Assembly: GCA_950295325.1 (NCBI GenBank)
Contig: OX485805.1
Location: 16,045,501-16,109,500 of the forward strand
Reading direction: 5' to 3'
DNA: 64,000 bases
Origin: Polytrichum commune
Taxonomy: Eukaryota > Streptophyta > Polytrichopsida > Polytrichales > Polytrichaceae
The position numbers and the translations under genes were made by a program. The notes under the pieces were generated by a model. The model searched no databases, was not told the DNA's origin, and saw only the letters and a program-made list of their open reading frames with translations. This document shows positions 21,865 through 33,700 of this stretch, in pieces; positions within the stretch are counted from its first letter, which is position 1; the number at the start of each line of letters is the position of its first letter.

Positions 21865-23979
21865 ATTGTTGTTGAGCGTGTGACGAATCTACCAATGCAT
21901 GGCCAGTCCCCCCTTGAACCTCACCCTAAACCTACAACAAAAACCAAAAACTCATGCACTTACTCTATGAAACATGAGCACAAGGCTTCTTACAATTTAT
22001 GTGTGGCAAAAAATCAAACACCCTGGCTTATCTAAATTTCGAATGCGTTTGAGTCTTCCAAGTGTAGGTTGATTGATCAAATGTGCTTTTACTAGGTAAG
22101 CAATCTCTCCTTCCATATACCATAGCTCATGGTCTAAGAGAACCTGAGACCGTAGTGGTCATTTTGAAATATCAACTATGTTATAAAGTAATACCACAGA
22201 TTTTACATTCAAGCGAAGTGTTTGATCTGTGATATGGCAATTCGGATGAGACTCGTGGACATTATGAGCACTTCATTTTACGACTACCGCCATACCCAAA
22301 GAAAAGGGAAGATGAAGATGAGAAAGAACATTTAGCTTCCTCACTCCACTTTGAAACAAATTTAAAAGACCAAGAAGACGTACAATAAGGCGTATAATTT
22401 TGCAAGTGTTGGTGACAAACATTGACATGTTTGCAAGCACTTCATTGTGTATTCTCCATAGTTCAAGAAATATGACAGGAGGAGAAGAACAATTATAAAG
22501 ACAATGGAGAACACAACCACATTAAGTTGTCCCTTCTATTAAATCTCCCCCCCCCCCCCCTCTTCCATCATAAATCTTGACATTCAGTGATCACTAGATC
22601 AACACAAGCATGGTGTTGACGATTACATTAAATCCCCAAGGACATCAAATGAGCTATTCTCTCACCAAACTTTAATCAATTCAATTACGCAAGGTCCTTA
22701 CAACTGTGACGATGACAAATTGTAGCAACAAATTTCACCACAACAAGATCCTACAAGAAATCGACACCAATGCCTTCAAGCTCACGTTCAATCTATACTC
22801 ACAAGCTCAAGTGATGAGGAACCATGATAACCCGAGAGCATTCATGATCGAGTGTGGAGTATCAATTGTAGTTTTCTATGTGTCACAAAGTCAACTTCAC
22901 GAGCATGCATGACGTCGGCTTTTGTCATCAAGCTTTTAGCGATATTTTCAAATGATATTTGAGGAGCCTATATTGATTTCAATGCAAGGCATGTAGTTGA
23001 AGTCAAAGGCAATAAACATGATGCTCACTTGATGTCTATGGAAAATTTTGGGATTTATGATCTCTCATATCACTTACGCATATTTCAACTTTACTTTCAT
23101 AGATATTGAAATTATGGAATGTAAGTAGAATCTATGGCATGCTTATATAAATTTGCAATGTAGAATGTTGTTGATTGTTGGGGAATTTGGAGTTCATATG
23201 CCTATTCTAGAGGTGGTCAAAGTTCATTGACTAGGTGATGAGTGTCTCTCACAATGAGCTTGAATAATAATTTGCAACATATTTGGTTTGGGGTGTTGCC
23301 CACACTACGAAAGATGGTTGATTCCTATAATAAACAACACTCATAAATAAATAAATAAAATATTTTTTCCTCATTCAAGTCTTAGTGACCTTCTACGAAC
23401 TTCAAAATCACTTGGGTGCATCCTCCTCCTCAAATTCAAACAAATTTGTACAAGAACCTACACATATCTATTCTTGAGACATAATAGAATCTCCATGTTG
23501 AATGAGAAAACCATATGAATACACATGACATGACTCCACAGTAGCTTCTCTTTTTGTGAAAGACCCCGTGGGGCTCTCAAAGGGCACTAAAAGGTTAACG
23601 TAATGGTATGGATGTTAAGAAAACCATAATTAATTTGAACCATAGTTTTCATCCAAACCTGAAATTTATTGTGATGAATTAAGAATGTTAATTGCCATCG
23701 GTGGTCCAAATTTCAAACTCCAAGGCATTCGTTTTCTATTTTAGTTTATTTGGTACAATTGAAGAACTTACTTGCTTTACAAAAGAATCCAAGAATCAAA
23801 GAACAGTACCATTGACCTCCAATGTCAGGCATTTTTATTTTTATTTTAAAGTAAAGGCCCAAATCGGATGTTTCTAGGGGGATGGATGGAGGATGATAAT
23901 CTTCTTCTTTGGTCCACACTTTAGACCCGATGTGGCTCATTTGAACCCCGACACCTTTCTCCAGGTGATGTATCGTACT
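21865..23979. other. Upstream flank of the lectin gene; no other feature
   Basis: AT-rich, non-coding. It should contain the lectin promoter but no confident TATA or motif could be fixed. A homopolymer of about 13 C lies near 22548-22560. Confidence 0.4.
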
Positions 23980-24685
23980 GTTCTCCCTCTTTAGTATGAC
24001 ACGTTTGGGAAACACAAAAAAAGTCGTATAATTTATCGAGGTATCGTCTTCTCATTAATATGATAAATGGCGTAAAGTTGTTGTATTATAGAGGGAATAC
24101 AAAAACATGAGTAATATGAGCTTTAAAATATATACAATGAGTTTAAGCAATATAGATGGCATGAAATAATAACTTATAACTCCAAATAAATACAAATATT
24201 TTCAAGAACCCTTGAAATAAGAGTCCAAAGATCTATGGTGTTGCCTACCCAAGTTAGTAACTATCATCTTCTCTAAATTCCCTACTAACTTTTGAAAACT
24301 AATAATTTCATTAACACCAAAATATAAGAGTTTTCTTATGAGAAACTAGACAACAATGATGCACAACGTTTAGCATCACTAAGCTTTACTGTAGGTGGAG
24401 CAACATCATCCATGTCCATTCTACACTAGTAAATCAATAAGTTTTCAATGATAAGTGAACTTCCCAAGTAGTTCCCAAGTGAAAATGGATGTAGTTTAGA
24501 TGTGCATAACATAGATGAAAGAACTTTTAACATTAACTACCTCTTTAATAGGACAAAATGGAGATTTTAAATGTCGCATTAGCAAGTGTCATACTTGTAT
24601 AAAAGAGGGAGTTTTGAACTAAGAAGTTTGGTCGCGCAAAAATGTGTTGTAATATCAAGGGTGTCGTATTAACGAGGTTAGATTG
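23980..24685 (-). mobile_element. Pogo/Tigger-like element, copy B (inverse of copy A, uninterrupted)
   Basis: Read on the minus strand it begins CAATCTAACCTCGTTAATAC next to TA and matches copy A over both of A's flanks: the subterminal CTCGATAATACGAC-like words, the transposase tail ending SLLSSFS then TAA, and the CCAAACGTGTC end. It lacks the 1.7-kb LTR found in copy A and so shows the empty site. No usable ORF remains. It is diverged from copy A by many substitutions, so the family is old. Confidence 0.7.
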
Positions 24686-25213
24686 TATCACCTACCAAGG
24701 GAAATGGTGAAAACGGTCACATTAACAACTAAATTTGGATGAGAGGCCTGAGTTAATATCATGAGGTTTAAATAAGATGACTCAACAACAAAATTGTAGG
24801 GAGCAGGGATTTACTACACTCTCAGTGGCAGGTGTTGGAAAATGAAACCCCTCCCCGCTCTTTGAATGCACAAAAATGTGAATTTAGGTTCCATGATCAT
24901 CTAGGGTTAAGCCCTAAGGTATGTGGATTGTTGTGTACACTTCCAACTCCACAAATAATGTAGACCGTTAGATCAACTCATGAATTGTTCCATCCATTTC
25001 GAAATTGCAAATCATGAAAATTATCATGAAAATTTCAAAATTGAAATAGACATCAAAAAGGGATGAAGGTTCCAACCATCAAGGATAAAACACACCTAAC
25101 CGATCTTGTAGGGTCTTTCTTTTTAAGCCATCTTAATCTAAATGGTTCTTTGGCTAATTTTCCTTATTAGTAATCTAATGTTTTTGCTTAAAAACCTCAA
25201 TTGTGAGCCTCTT
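24686..25213. other. No feature seen
   Basis: AT-rich, non-coding; no repeats or motifs supported. Confidence 0.4.
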
Positions 25214-25640
25214 TGACGTTGAGGACAACTCTAAGGCCCACAACGCCCTACCTAACGAGAGCCACATGAAAGCTTGTATAATGTTAAAAAAAAAAAATGA
25301 AATAATTTGGAGAAACGAAAAACATATATGATAGTTTAAGGCAAAGGGGTAAGGAATTAACACCATACTTAATGAGAACCAACTATAAGTGCATGTAATG
25401 CTAAAACCCAACATGAAATAATTTTGAAAAACAAAAAACACATAAGACAGTTGAAGACAAAGGGGTTGGACATCAACACCCTATCTAATGAGAGCCAACT
25501 GAAGGTGTATGTAATGCCAAAAAAACAACATGAAATAATTTTTTATTAAATACACATATGACAGTTGAAGGTGAAGAGGTAGGACGTCAACGCCCTACCT
25601 AATGAGAGAGCCAACTGAAAGCTTGTATAATGAAATAAGA
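25214..25640. repeat. About 115-bp tandem repeat with a palindromic core, 3.5 copies
   Basis: The phrase ACGCCCTACCTAATGAGAGC, followed by AACTGAAAG..TGTATAATG and AACATGAAATAAT, recurs with anchors at 25251, 25369, 25484 and 25598 (spacings 118, 115 and 114). Between units runs GACAGTTGAAG-GAAGAGGTAGGACGTCAACGCC, so each unit contains an imperfect palindrome centred on GTAGGaCGTcaACGCCCTAC. Related palindromes continue to 26374. Confidence 0.8.
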
Positions 25641-26040
25641 AAATAGAATTAATAATAATAATAATTTGGACTATTTATGACATGTTATAGAAATGAATTA
25701 TTTGAATTTTTAAACCATCTTAGAATGAATTACACTCATGGAGAAAAAATGATCTTGGAAGTTTTTCAAAATCTAGGCTATGGGTAGATTTTGTAGAAAT
25801 CTACAATGTCTCCAATTTTAGTACTTTTGAAAAATTATTGTAATTTGATTTTGGAAAGAAAAAATCTGAAATCCTTTGTACAAGTACATAAGTTGATGAT
25901 GTCTATGTACAAAAAAATTCAAACAATTTCAATTTGGTAGGCGTGAGGTAGACTCTACTAAAAAATTGTCAGTACAAGTTTTGGTGTTTTTCTTGTTTTT
26001 TTTTTGGGTTCTTTGGCTTCATACTCCCACACTATACACT

Positions 26041-26374
26041 TCAGTTGGGGTTGCGGGGATAAGGCATTAACGCCCTACGCCTTTGACCCTAACTGTTCTC
26101 AAAACAATGACTTCCAATGGGTATGCATGCATGCGGTTGTTCTGACATCAGTTGATGTTAATATCATAGGGCGTTAACGCCCTACCTCCATGACCCCAAT
26201 TGATATCATAATTGCCCAATATAAGATGTATTTTGCTTATGTTTGTTTTGCATCCACTGCGGTCACAAAACATCTGCAGACATGCAATGCACCTTGGATC
26301 TAGTTGTGTAGACTTAAGTTGGGGGTGATGGAGTAGGACGTTTATACCCTACTCCATCATCCCCAACTTAAGTC
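26041..26374. repeat. Three dispersed palindromes sharing a GGGCGTTAACGCCC-type core
   Basis: (1) About 26041-26094: CAGTTGGGGTTGCGGGGATA pairs imperfectly with the reverse complement of CGCCTTTGACCCTAACTG. (2) AGGGCGTTAACGCCCT at 26168-26183, a perfect 16-bp palindrome inside a longer imperfect one. (3) 26311-26337 pairs with 26348-26374: arms of 27 bp with a single mismatch around a 10-base loop. The halves of all three echo AGTTGGGGT-ATGGAGTAGG, the same words as the 115-bp array upstream. Confidence 0.8.
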
Positions 26375-26819
26375 AGCTTGATTGTTCATATATTTATCTT
26401 TCATAATTAAATTCAATAAATTATGTTCATTTGTTGATAATACAATGTATTCGATCTACCTTAGACAAGAATATTGTTTCTTCAAAAAAACTAAGGACAT
26501 GATTACATCATATAATTACATACATTTAAATAAATTGCATGAATTGAACTTCAAATTTGAAACCTATCAATATTGTAGAGCTTTAGTTGTTTTTACCCTT
26601 ATCAGATATGCTAGCCATAATCATTACGTAGTGGTCATAAAGTCAGCTATTCTTCGTTGCATATGTTGTTATCATTTAGAATGCCAACCTCATTTTGTTC
26701 TACATCTTTATAATCTCCCATCAATCTCAAGATTTGGCCTTCATATTCAAGATCCGCCTTCATTCCACTTTCACTTTCACACTCTAGACCCATTTTTATT
26801 TCCACATGCAAATCATTTA
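26375..26819. other. No supported gene
   Basis: The plus-strand frame 26382-26849 (155 codons) has His/Tyr/Cys-rich content without motifs. The minus strand is the purine-rich one and has acidic short frames (26647-26835) that may be a decayed transposon protein interrupted by the adjoining MITE, but this cannot be shown. Confidence 0.3.
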
Positions 26820-27320
26820 TGCACGGGTAGATCACTTAGTGCATTTTAAAAACGACGTGCGGCATAATATAGAGAGGATTAAAATCATTTGAAATAAAAA
26901 TTATAAAAGAATTCCAAATAATGAAGGGGGCATTAAATGTAGACAATCTCATTATAAGTAAGTTAGATGGACATAAAACGTGGGCCATTAATTTTTTGTA
27001 AAATTAATATAGGGGCTGAAGATAAGGATCCTAGAAGGTATGTTTAGTATGGTATGTAAATGGGTTTAGGACTCATGGGGATGGATGATAACTGGGATTT
27101 CCGTCTGTCCAAAATTACTTAAAAGGAATATAGAGTACAAAAAATTGTAGTGACTTGGACAATATAAGTAATGGAAGGGTACAAACAAATGGGCCATTTT
27201 TGAAATTTAAGTAATTATAGGGAGGCTTTAATTCAACCCTTGAAGGTAAATAGCCCCAAAACAAAAAGCCCCCAGCCGCACGTGGTGCACAAAAATGCCT
27301 TAGAGTGATCTACCCGTGCA
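26820..27320. mobile_element. MITE of about 0.5 kb with 44-46-bp terminal inverted repeats
   Basis: The left end TGCACGGGTAGATCACT (26820 on) and the right end AGTGATCTACCCGTGCA (to 27320) are perfect inverted repeats over 17 bp. The inverted repeat continues, with mismatches, to ACGTGCGGC at 26863 and its complement at 27275. Flanking TTTA occurs at 26816-26819 and 27321-27324, a possible 4-bp target duplication (or 3-bp TTA with one added base per end, as PIF/Harbinger elements have). No coding frame. Superfamily uncertain. Confidence 0.85.
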
Positions 27321-27324
27321 TTTA

Positions 27325-28785
27325 TGTAATTATAATTGACAATTGACAAATGCTTACATCTTTTTCTTCTTTCTCTTCTTCATTGTTCGTAATCGTATCC
27401 ACGTTGATAATTGTGCGGTCATTTTCCCTGTCATTTTCTTCACACTAATCTTTCATGTCTCTAGATGTCAATGTTTCTATCTCCCCATCGAAAATCAATG
27501 TTTTTTTGGTCTCCACTATATCATTCAATTTCCTATTATTTCCTATCTTTTGTCCTCTTGGCATGTTCTTCCTTCTACACTTTTGTTTTTTTGATGTAAA
27601 ATATAACAATTTCCTACGTTTCCTCTTTAATCTCTCAGGTGCTACAACAACAATGTCTTCCAAACTTATCAAACATACTCATATGCTTCGTGCTTCTCAA
27701 ATACCTCTACATTTCTTTCTTATGTACCTTCATATATTTCATTTGTTTATATTCATATATTACCAATATTACCAATATGGTTGTCCTATATGTCACATTC
27801 TTACAACACATTCTTTATCCTATTTTAGTTTAATTTATTTCTATCTTCTTCACACTGTCCTAGCTATATATTTTTTAATTGACCACATTCAAATTATCAT
27901 ATTTTTATAAAGTTCTATATAACTATTGTTCAATATATTTCTTTTGTGTTACCGTTATTTTTTTTACTTGTTTTCATTACAATGTTCTTAAATATCAATT
28001 TCAAATGTGTCTATCCCACATGAACCTGGCATGTATTACGATCATCTGTGTTGCAATTGGCGTTCAATGACCGAGTTATTTCTACGCGTCTTTCATTCTA
28101 CTTATAATACTCACCTAATTTCTTTCACATCCCAACCTTTTACAATCATTTGTTTCTATTCAAAATTGCCAATTATTTACCTTCTTGGCCAAATCTAATG
28201 GTTTCTACATCTACATCTAGCCTACACCGCCACAATTCAAAAGTCTGCTGACTTGTGTCTTATGTATTGTTGTTTTCTCCATGATTTCCGTGCCCGCATT
28301 TGTCCCGTGTTCTTTTTTTTATGATATGCATTTTTATTTTTATGTATTTTATTTTATTTTTTATCTTCATGTGATAGACTTATAACCCATATCTTCCTTA
28401 TGGGTTGGAATTCCCTATGATTTAGTTTCCAAATGAGATATTTTTGAGGATTTGGTTTAGGGTTCTATGCCTTGTCCACAAATATTATTTTATTATTGTT
28501 TTGATATGTCTACTTCTGTATTGTTAAATGCTATAATATCACATGTTTTTATCTCCATCCATTATTGCACTATACACTACTCAATACAAAAGCTCCACCG
28601 ATTCAATATTACTGTGATGTGATGTTCATCTATTACTTTGTTTCTCCATGGCTATCATTAGAGCTCATGGATCTTTTGTGCCCTTCATGTTGCCACTTCA
28701 TGATGATGGTCATGTGAGCGTCTTGGAGGATTTGCTTAGTTTGAGGTTCAACCTCCAGATAGGAACCATGTATTTAAAGTAGGAT
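27325..28785. other. Pyrimidine-rich stretch, no supported gene
   Basis: The plus strand is strongly T/C-rich, so its long frames are hydrophobic Phe/Leu/Ile artefacts of composition. The minus strand gives Lys/Arg/Glu-rich pieces (for example 27445-27672: PERLKRKRRKLLYF) that could be the remains of a charged nuclear or transposon protein, but without a diagnostic motif. Confidence 0.3.
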
Positions 28786-29169
28786 ATGTACTTTGCAGAT
28801 GCAGAGGTGTATGAAACAATTTTGATTCAAGATAATAGAAGTGAGGTTGGTTCCTTGTGGATTTTAGGGCCTAGTTCATTTAGGGTGATAGGTCTTTTTG
28901 AGTTTCAGATGCAAACTTCAACTGTCATATTGACAAACAAATTTAATACATGCACAGTCCAAATCTCCTTTGTCGCAACTGTTAAATTGGAGCCCACTGA
29001 TGATAGTGTGTTTGTGCTATCAGATTCAGAAGATGATATTTGTGCATCTATTGATCTTTCAGATAAGTCACCATTTCCATTTAGAAGTGCAAATTCTACG
29101 CCCTCACAACTTCCCATGCATGCAACCATATCCACATGTAATCCTATGTATAGGGGGTCGGTTCGCTAG
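28786..29169 (+). CDS. Unrecognised 127-codon ORF with a SUMO-interaction-like motif
   Basis: I do not recognise the family. The striking part is residues 66-84: VKLE (a psi-K-x-E sumoylation consensus) followed directly by PTDDS and VFVLSDSEDD, which fits the hydrophobic core plus Ser/Asp/Glu tail of a type-a SUMO-interacting motif. Upstream residues 1-60 look like part of a beta-rich domain; downstream is Ser/Pro-rich. The frame starts mid-sequence after an in-frame TAG region, so it may be an exon or a transposon-protein fragment. The upstream plus strand (28630-28780) reads MAIIRAHGSFVPF and MLPLHDDGHV in nearby frames, suggesting more coding remnant. Function unknown. A chance motif cannot be excluded. 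Confidence 0.3.
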   Translation: MYFADAEVYETILIQDNRSEVGSLWILGPSSFRVIGLFEFQMQTSTVILTNKFNTCTVQISFVATVKLEPTDDSVFVLSDSEDDICASIDLSDKSPFPFRSANSTPSQLPMHATISTCNPMYRGSVR

Positions 29170-29355
29170 ATATAGCCTTCTCAATGTCCTCCACTACACC
29201 CTTCAACTTCATCTATAGGGTTGACTATTGTTGATGCCTTGAAGCTCTTAAAGTCGAGAAAAATGTGAATATCAAATCTCGCATTCATTGATTTTGTCAA
29301 TATAGATGTTCGTGATGTCAAGTACTTACCATCTTCTTTTAATTTGATGGCGACG

Positions 29356-30703
29356 GTTTGTTTTTCTTGCCCATGTGGTCCGAGTTCATGGTCCGAGTTC
29401 ATGGTCCAACTTCCATGGTCCAACTTCTTAAATTAGTTTGAAAACCTTGGGCCCCTCACTAGGTGTAAACCGAACGTGGACCAAAAAGAATGACCATGCA
29501 CCAAAAAGTGAATGTGCTGATTTGTTTTAATACATGCCCAAAAAGGGCAGTTTTGAAAAAAATTCAAGTTTGACCATTCTCTGTCTTCTCTTGGGCTTCA
29601 CTTGTCTTCACTTCTTGTTAAATGTGTCAAAGATGTGGCTTGCAAATCTTCTCACAACAATTTTTACAAAAAAATGACCGATTTAATTTGTACATGTGAC
29701 ATGTAATTTACATGTGACATGTACCTTGTGTTGTCACTACACTAAATAGGATAATTAGTGTTTGTTTAAATTTAATGTGGTTACCACCGTACCTTGCTCA
29801 ACACTAATTTTCAATTCTTTGATAATTAGTGTTAGAAGATTTGCTAGAAGATTTTCATATCCTTAGTAACACTAAATTAAAACATGTAACTTCCACATAT
29901 TACCTTAGTTGATATTTAATGTTTAAGTTTACATTTAATGTTACTTACTTTTATAGGGTGTATGCGTTTGTATTTAGTGTATCAAACACTAAATATCTTA
30001 TTTATTTTAGTAGAAAACTATGCGAAAAAAGAACCACAATCGTTTTCTCATTGCGGTTCTTTTGACCACCCTGATCTACAGTCGCTACACGACTACAAAT
30101 TTTTATTTTTTTTGCAACTATAAATTTAAATTTTTTGGGGCGTGTAATATACCCTTGGAAAGGTATTTTCCAGACCTCTCCGATGGCATATTACAAGCCC
30201 CCAAATTCCAAACGTTTTTGATAGACTAAAAAAAAAAATTTGCACTCAAATTCTTGAGTTCTAGATGTTCCACATTGTTTGATGAAACATGTGGGAGCAA
30301 GTTTAAGGGGTAGGGCATGGAAGAAATGATATGTCATGATATGATCTAGGCACATAGAGGGCGGACTTGCTTCTCAAGATTCATTACATCATATAGATGT
30401 TGAAAAGTGAGCCTTGCCTAGTGGGAAGGGTTGTATGTAAACCGCCCAAAAAAATTCATCAAAAAAGTATTATAACAACATTTCTCTTCCATGGGCCCTT
30501 GCCTTTCCTACCATACCACCTCTCTCACCGCAAAACCCATTGGACCATGAAAATTGTATTTTGGGGACCTCGGCCTTTGTGGTCCCTTTGCCATTTTTTC
30601 CTTAGTGTAAACCAAAGTGGTGCCGGTATGAGTTCAACAGCCAATCAATGCTCTTACAGCACCTTGGTCCGACTTTGTGGTCCATAGTGTAAACCACCCC
30701 TGA
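29356..30703 (+). mobile_element. hAT-like non-autonomous element, copy 1, split by a nested insertion
   Basis: Segments 29356-29620 and 30446-30703 match, in order and in reverse complement, the continuous element at 45249-45806: shared words include GACCATGCACCAAAAAGTGA, CCCAAAAAGGGCA, and at the other end TTTTTTCCTTAGTGTAAACC and TCCATAGTGTAAACCACCCC. The right end reads, inverted, TCAGGGGTGGTTTACACTATGG. The left terminal repeat is missing. About 0.8 kb (29621-30445) has been inserted between the halves. hAT is inferred from the TAGGG-type ends; no transposase is present. Confidence 0.65.
29621..30445. mobile_element. Insertion inside the hAT-like element, containing an ACACTAAAT-type MITE
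   Basis: This DNA is absent from the second family member at 45249-45806. About 29745-30000 shows repeated ACACTAAAT / ATTTAGTGT words like the MITE at 19650-20048, including TTTAGTGTATCAAACACTAAAT near 29975. The rest is unassigned. Exact insertion borders and a target duplication were not resolved. Confidence 0.5.
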
Positions 30704-33700
30704 GCCTTCCAGCTCCATTTTCACACCTCTTTGTTGCCCTAGCACATGACTTTTGTCAACCATAAAGTGGGTAATAACTCTCACTTTTGGCAATCACTGC
30801 AAATGCATCAAAGGTATTCACCTTGAATAAGTCCCATAAGCTGTCGAGAATGAAATGTTTCCCAAAACCACAAACTTGATATATCAATTCCTCTAGCATT
30901 TCATGCATTCCAAACATTGCAATCTGAGGACAGCAGCGCTATTCATCATTTTGTTAGAACTAGAGGAACCAAAACCAGGGCAATGCCACCATTAATTGAG
31001 CCTCAATTGATTGGGGTTCCTTTCTGTTCAAAGATACATACTAATTCATTTAGTGTGAGTACTATAGAAAGTGAATGACCAAAACTGAGGTCCATAGAGT
31101 TTGTGCCTAAAAAATGTACTCAGGTAGAATAATGTACAAAACAGGCAATGACAGCCCTGTCTAAGAACTGCACAAATTCTCAAATTTTAAAACGCAAGAG
31201 TACTGCAAACTTTGTGCAGCGACAAACTGCCATATCTGCCTTCACAAAAGTTAAGCTCAATTTCCTCTAACGCAATCCTCAGTCCCCAGATCATCGGGGG
31301 AACATTTACACACTTCGAGCCAGGCTGACAAAGAAGCTGTGCCAAAGCATTCTAATTTAATTCTGCACCTGAATCGAGGCATTTTCATGCATGACCTGCA
31401 GGATATACTTATGGAAAGACACACACACACACGAGCATTGGAAAGATCGAGGCGTATTCAGCATGTCAAAAGCGCTTCTTGTCAGTCACCCGACTTAACT
31501 CATCAAATGCTTTGTATTTCCAGCATGTTGTGGCATTTGTGGAAAATTCGGACACTAGGTAGACATAAATTTAAACTGCCTGCCATGCACTGGTCACTGC
31601 CAGAGTTTGGATCATGGACAAGCCTCAGAACAACGGCACCCCAATATCTCAGCTTCAATTGTGAAATATCTCCTGAATCTTATGGTCTTGAATGGCTGCC
31701 ATGATTATTGGGCAGTTACCCTTGCACGTAGCAGCTTTTTGAGTCCTTAAGTAACTGCAAAAGAGTAACTGGCAGCTTCAATAAAATATTTCCTGCCTGT
31801 ACAGAATAAATACTTGTTTCTCTATTAATCCACCCATAATGCCTTCAACTGCTCTGAGTTATTTGTATATGCTTCAGAGAGCATTTCCATAATCCGAGAA
31901 AGAGTTGCATCCAGTATTAATTAAGTAGTCCACTACAGACTTACTTGCTTCCATGATCTGGGATTCTGACTTCTAGAGAACCCACAGCATGTGAACTATT
32001 GAGTTCTATTTTCTTCAATGACCTCGCGGTTATCAAGATCATTATGTAGTAGCCTGGAACACTGAACATTCGAGGACATAGCAGTCAGAGACTAGAGTTT
32101 AGACACAAGGTTGCTGAATATCTGATTGGTGAGACTGTGAACCTAAAGAAATCAGGAGATATTCATCACACAAAATTGAGAGGAGCTGACAATTCTAAGA
32201 AATATCTATCAGGAGCATTCCAAGTTGGACATAACATTACTCAGCTGATGAGCTGCAATGAACGCGGAGAACCGACAGCTAGTTACAGATGAACCAGTTG
32301 AGTTTAACAAATAACCGGTTGAAGTTCGAGACTTCAAGATGAATACCGACCATTTACCTGGTTATGCTCAAAAATCTTTCCGGACAACGATGAGTTGTGT
32401 TTATGGGTCCCACAGTGGATTTAAGAATAAAGCCTCTAGATGTCGGAATCTCAATGTTGCAAACTGAATTTGAAGATACGACAATTAAACATAACTCATT
32501 AGTTGAGTAACATTATGGATGTATTTGAAATACAAATAGTCTTTTATATTCAAGGGGGATGAGCGAAGCATCAATGGACTAGAAAGGACTAGACCAAATT
32601 ATGGTATTTAGTGTCATGCACACTATTGGCGAACAAGTCTAAACTAGATGCCTAGAGGATTCAATGTGCCTTGTCCACTAATTATCAACATAATATTTTC
32701 CATCGATGTAAGTAATTTTCTAAAGTGACATTATGACAATTAGCATAGCACATTGGGATACTTAAGATGATAGTTTTGTGTTTTAGTATGCAAGGAAAAT
32801 AATATGAACATACTAATGGCAAGTGTTTATTTGTTTACATTTTAGTATCTAAGAGAAAGATAATCTTGAGCATACTAATGTCAAGTGTCATCTATGTACA
32901 CTTTTAATCAACTTGTAGACCATTGTGTAACATAGGCATATGACATAACTTAGGGTTCCTAGAACAAAGTGGTAATCGCACTAACACATTGAAAGTTCAA
33001 ATGACAAACATGAGCATAGAGAGTAAATTTTTCGGGAGTCAAGATGAATATCTCTTAAATTCTGAAAGTGTTTGAGTATAGTTTCTTAGAAGGTCATGGT
33101 TCTCTTTCAGTTATGTTCTTCAGACATGAATATGTACACATGCGATTTGAAATATATGAACTAATGTTTTGAATATGGCATGTCCACCTCAGAAGACAAG
33201 ATGACTGCAAGTCCCATATTGTACCTCATCAAGGTAGATTGCCTTGCTCAATGTGACTATCTATTGCATTAACAATTGAACTGTTAATTTAGTCCAACAA
33301 TTTGGTACCAGTGGCTGCTGGCTACGATGTTGCACCAACGCCCAATGTGTTCAAGCAAAAATGTCATATCATCTTAAAGGCTTGGATAAAAAGCAAGCCT
33401 TTCTCCATAGACCCACTTCTCTAATGCAATGTCTAATGTGCTTATATCCATGCACTTTACATCGCCTCAATTATTCCAAATTACAACAAAATTCTGAGTA
33501 TCTTATCACACGACTGCTACTAATACTCCTCTGGTAAGATGACTTCATGGAAGTGCAAAGTCAACTTCATGAACCTTCTAACTCATGTTATCGGAGTATT
33601 TTAGTAATTTTATGAACTTTTTAAATTAGTTCATGATTTGTTTAAATCGATTTCACATGTGGCACACCTCAATTTTTATGATAGTGGACTTTTCTCTAGC

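Noticed and set aside
27343-28198. Series of hydrophobic plus-strand ORFs (Phe/Leu/Ile/Tyr-rich)
   Set aside because: They arise from a strongly pyrimidine-rich strand and show no ordered membrane-protein pattern or conserved motif.
31339-31704. 121-codon frame
   Set aside because: No motif, His/Ser/Leu composition typical of chance frames, contains a CA microsatellite.
32247-32270. Hammerhead-ribozyme-like CTGATGAG
   Set aside because: The required GAAA core and closing helices are not found at the right spacing.
33301-33320. TGGTACCAG as an LTR primer-binding site
   Set aside because: It differs from the tRNA-iMet complement, and no LTR with TG...CA ends precedes it.
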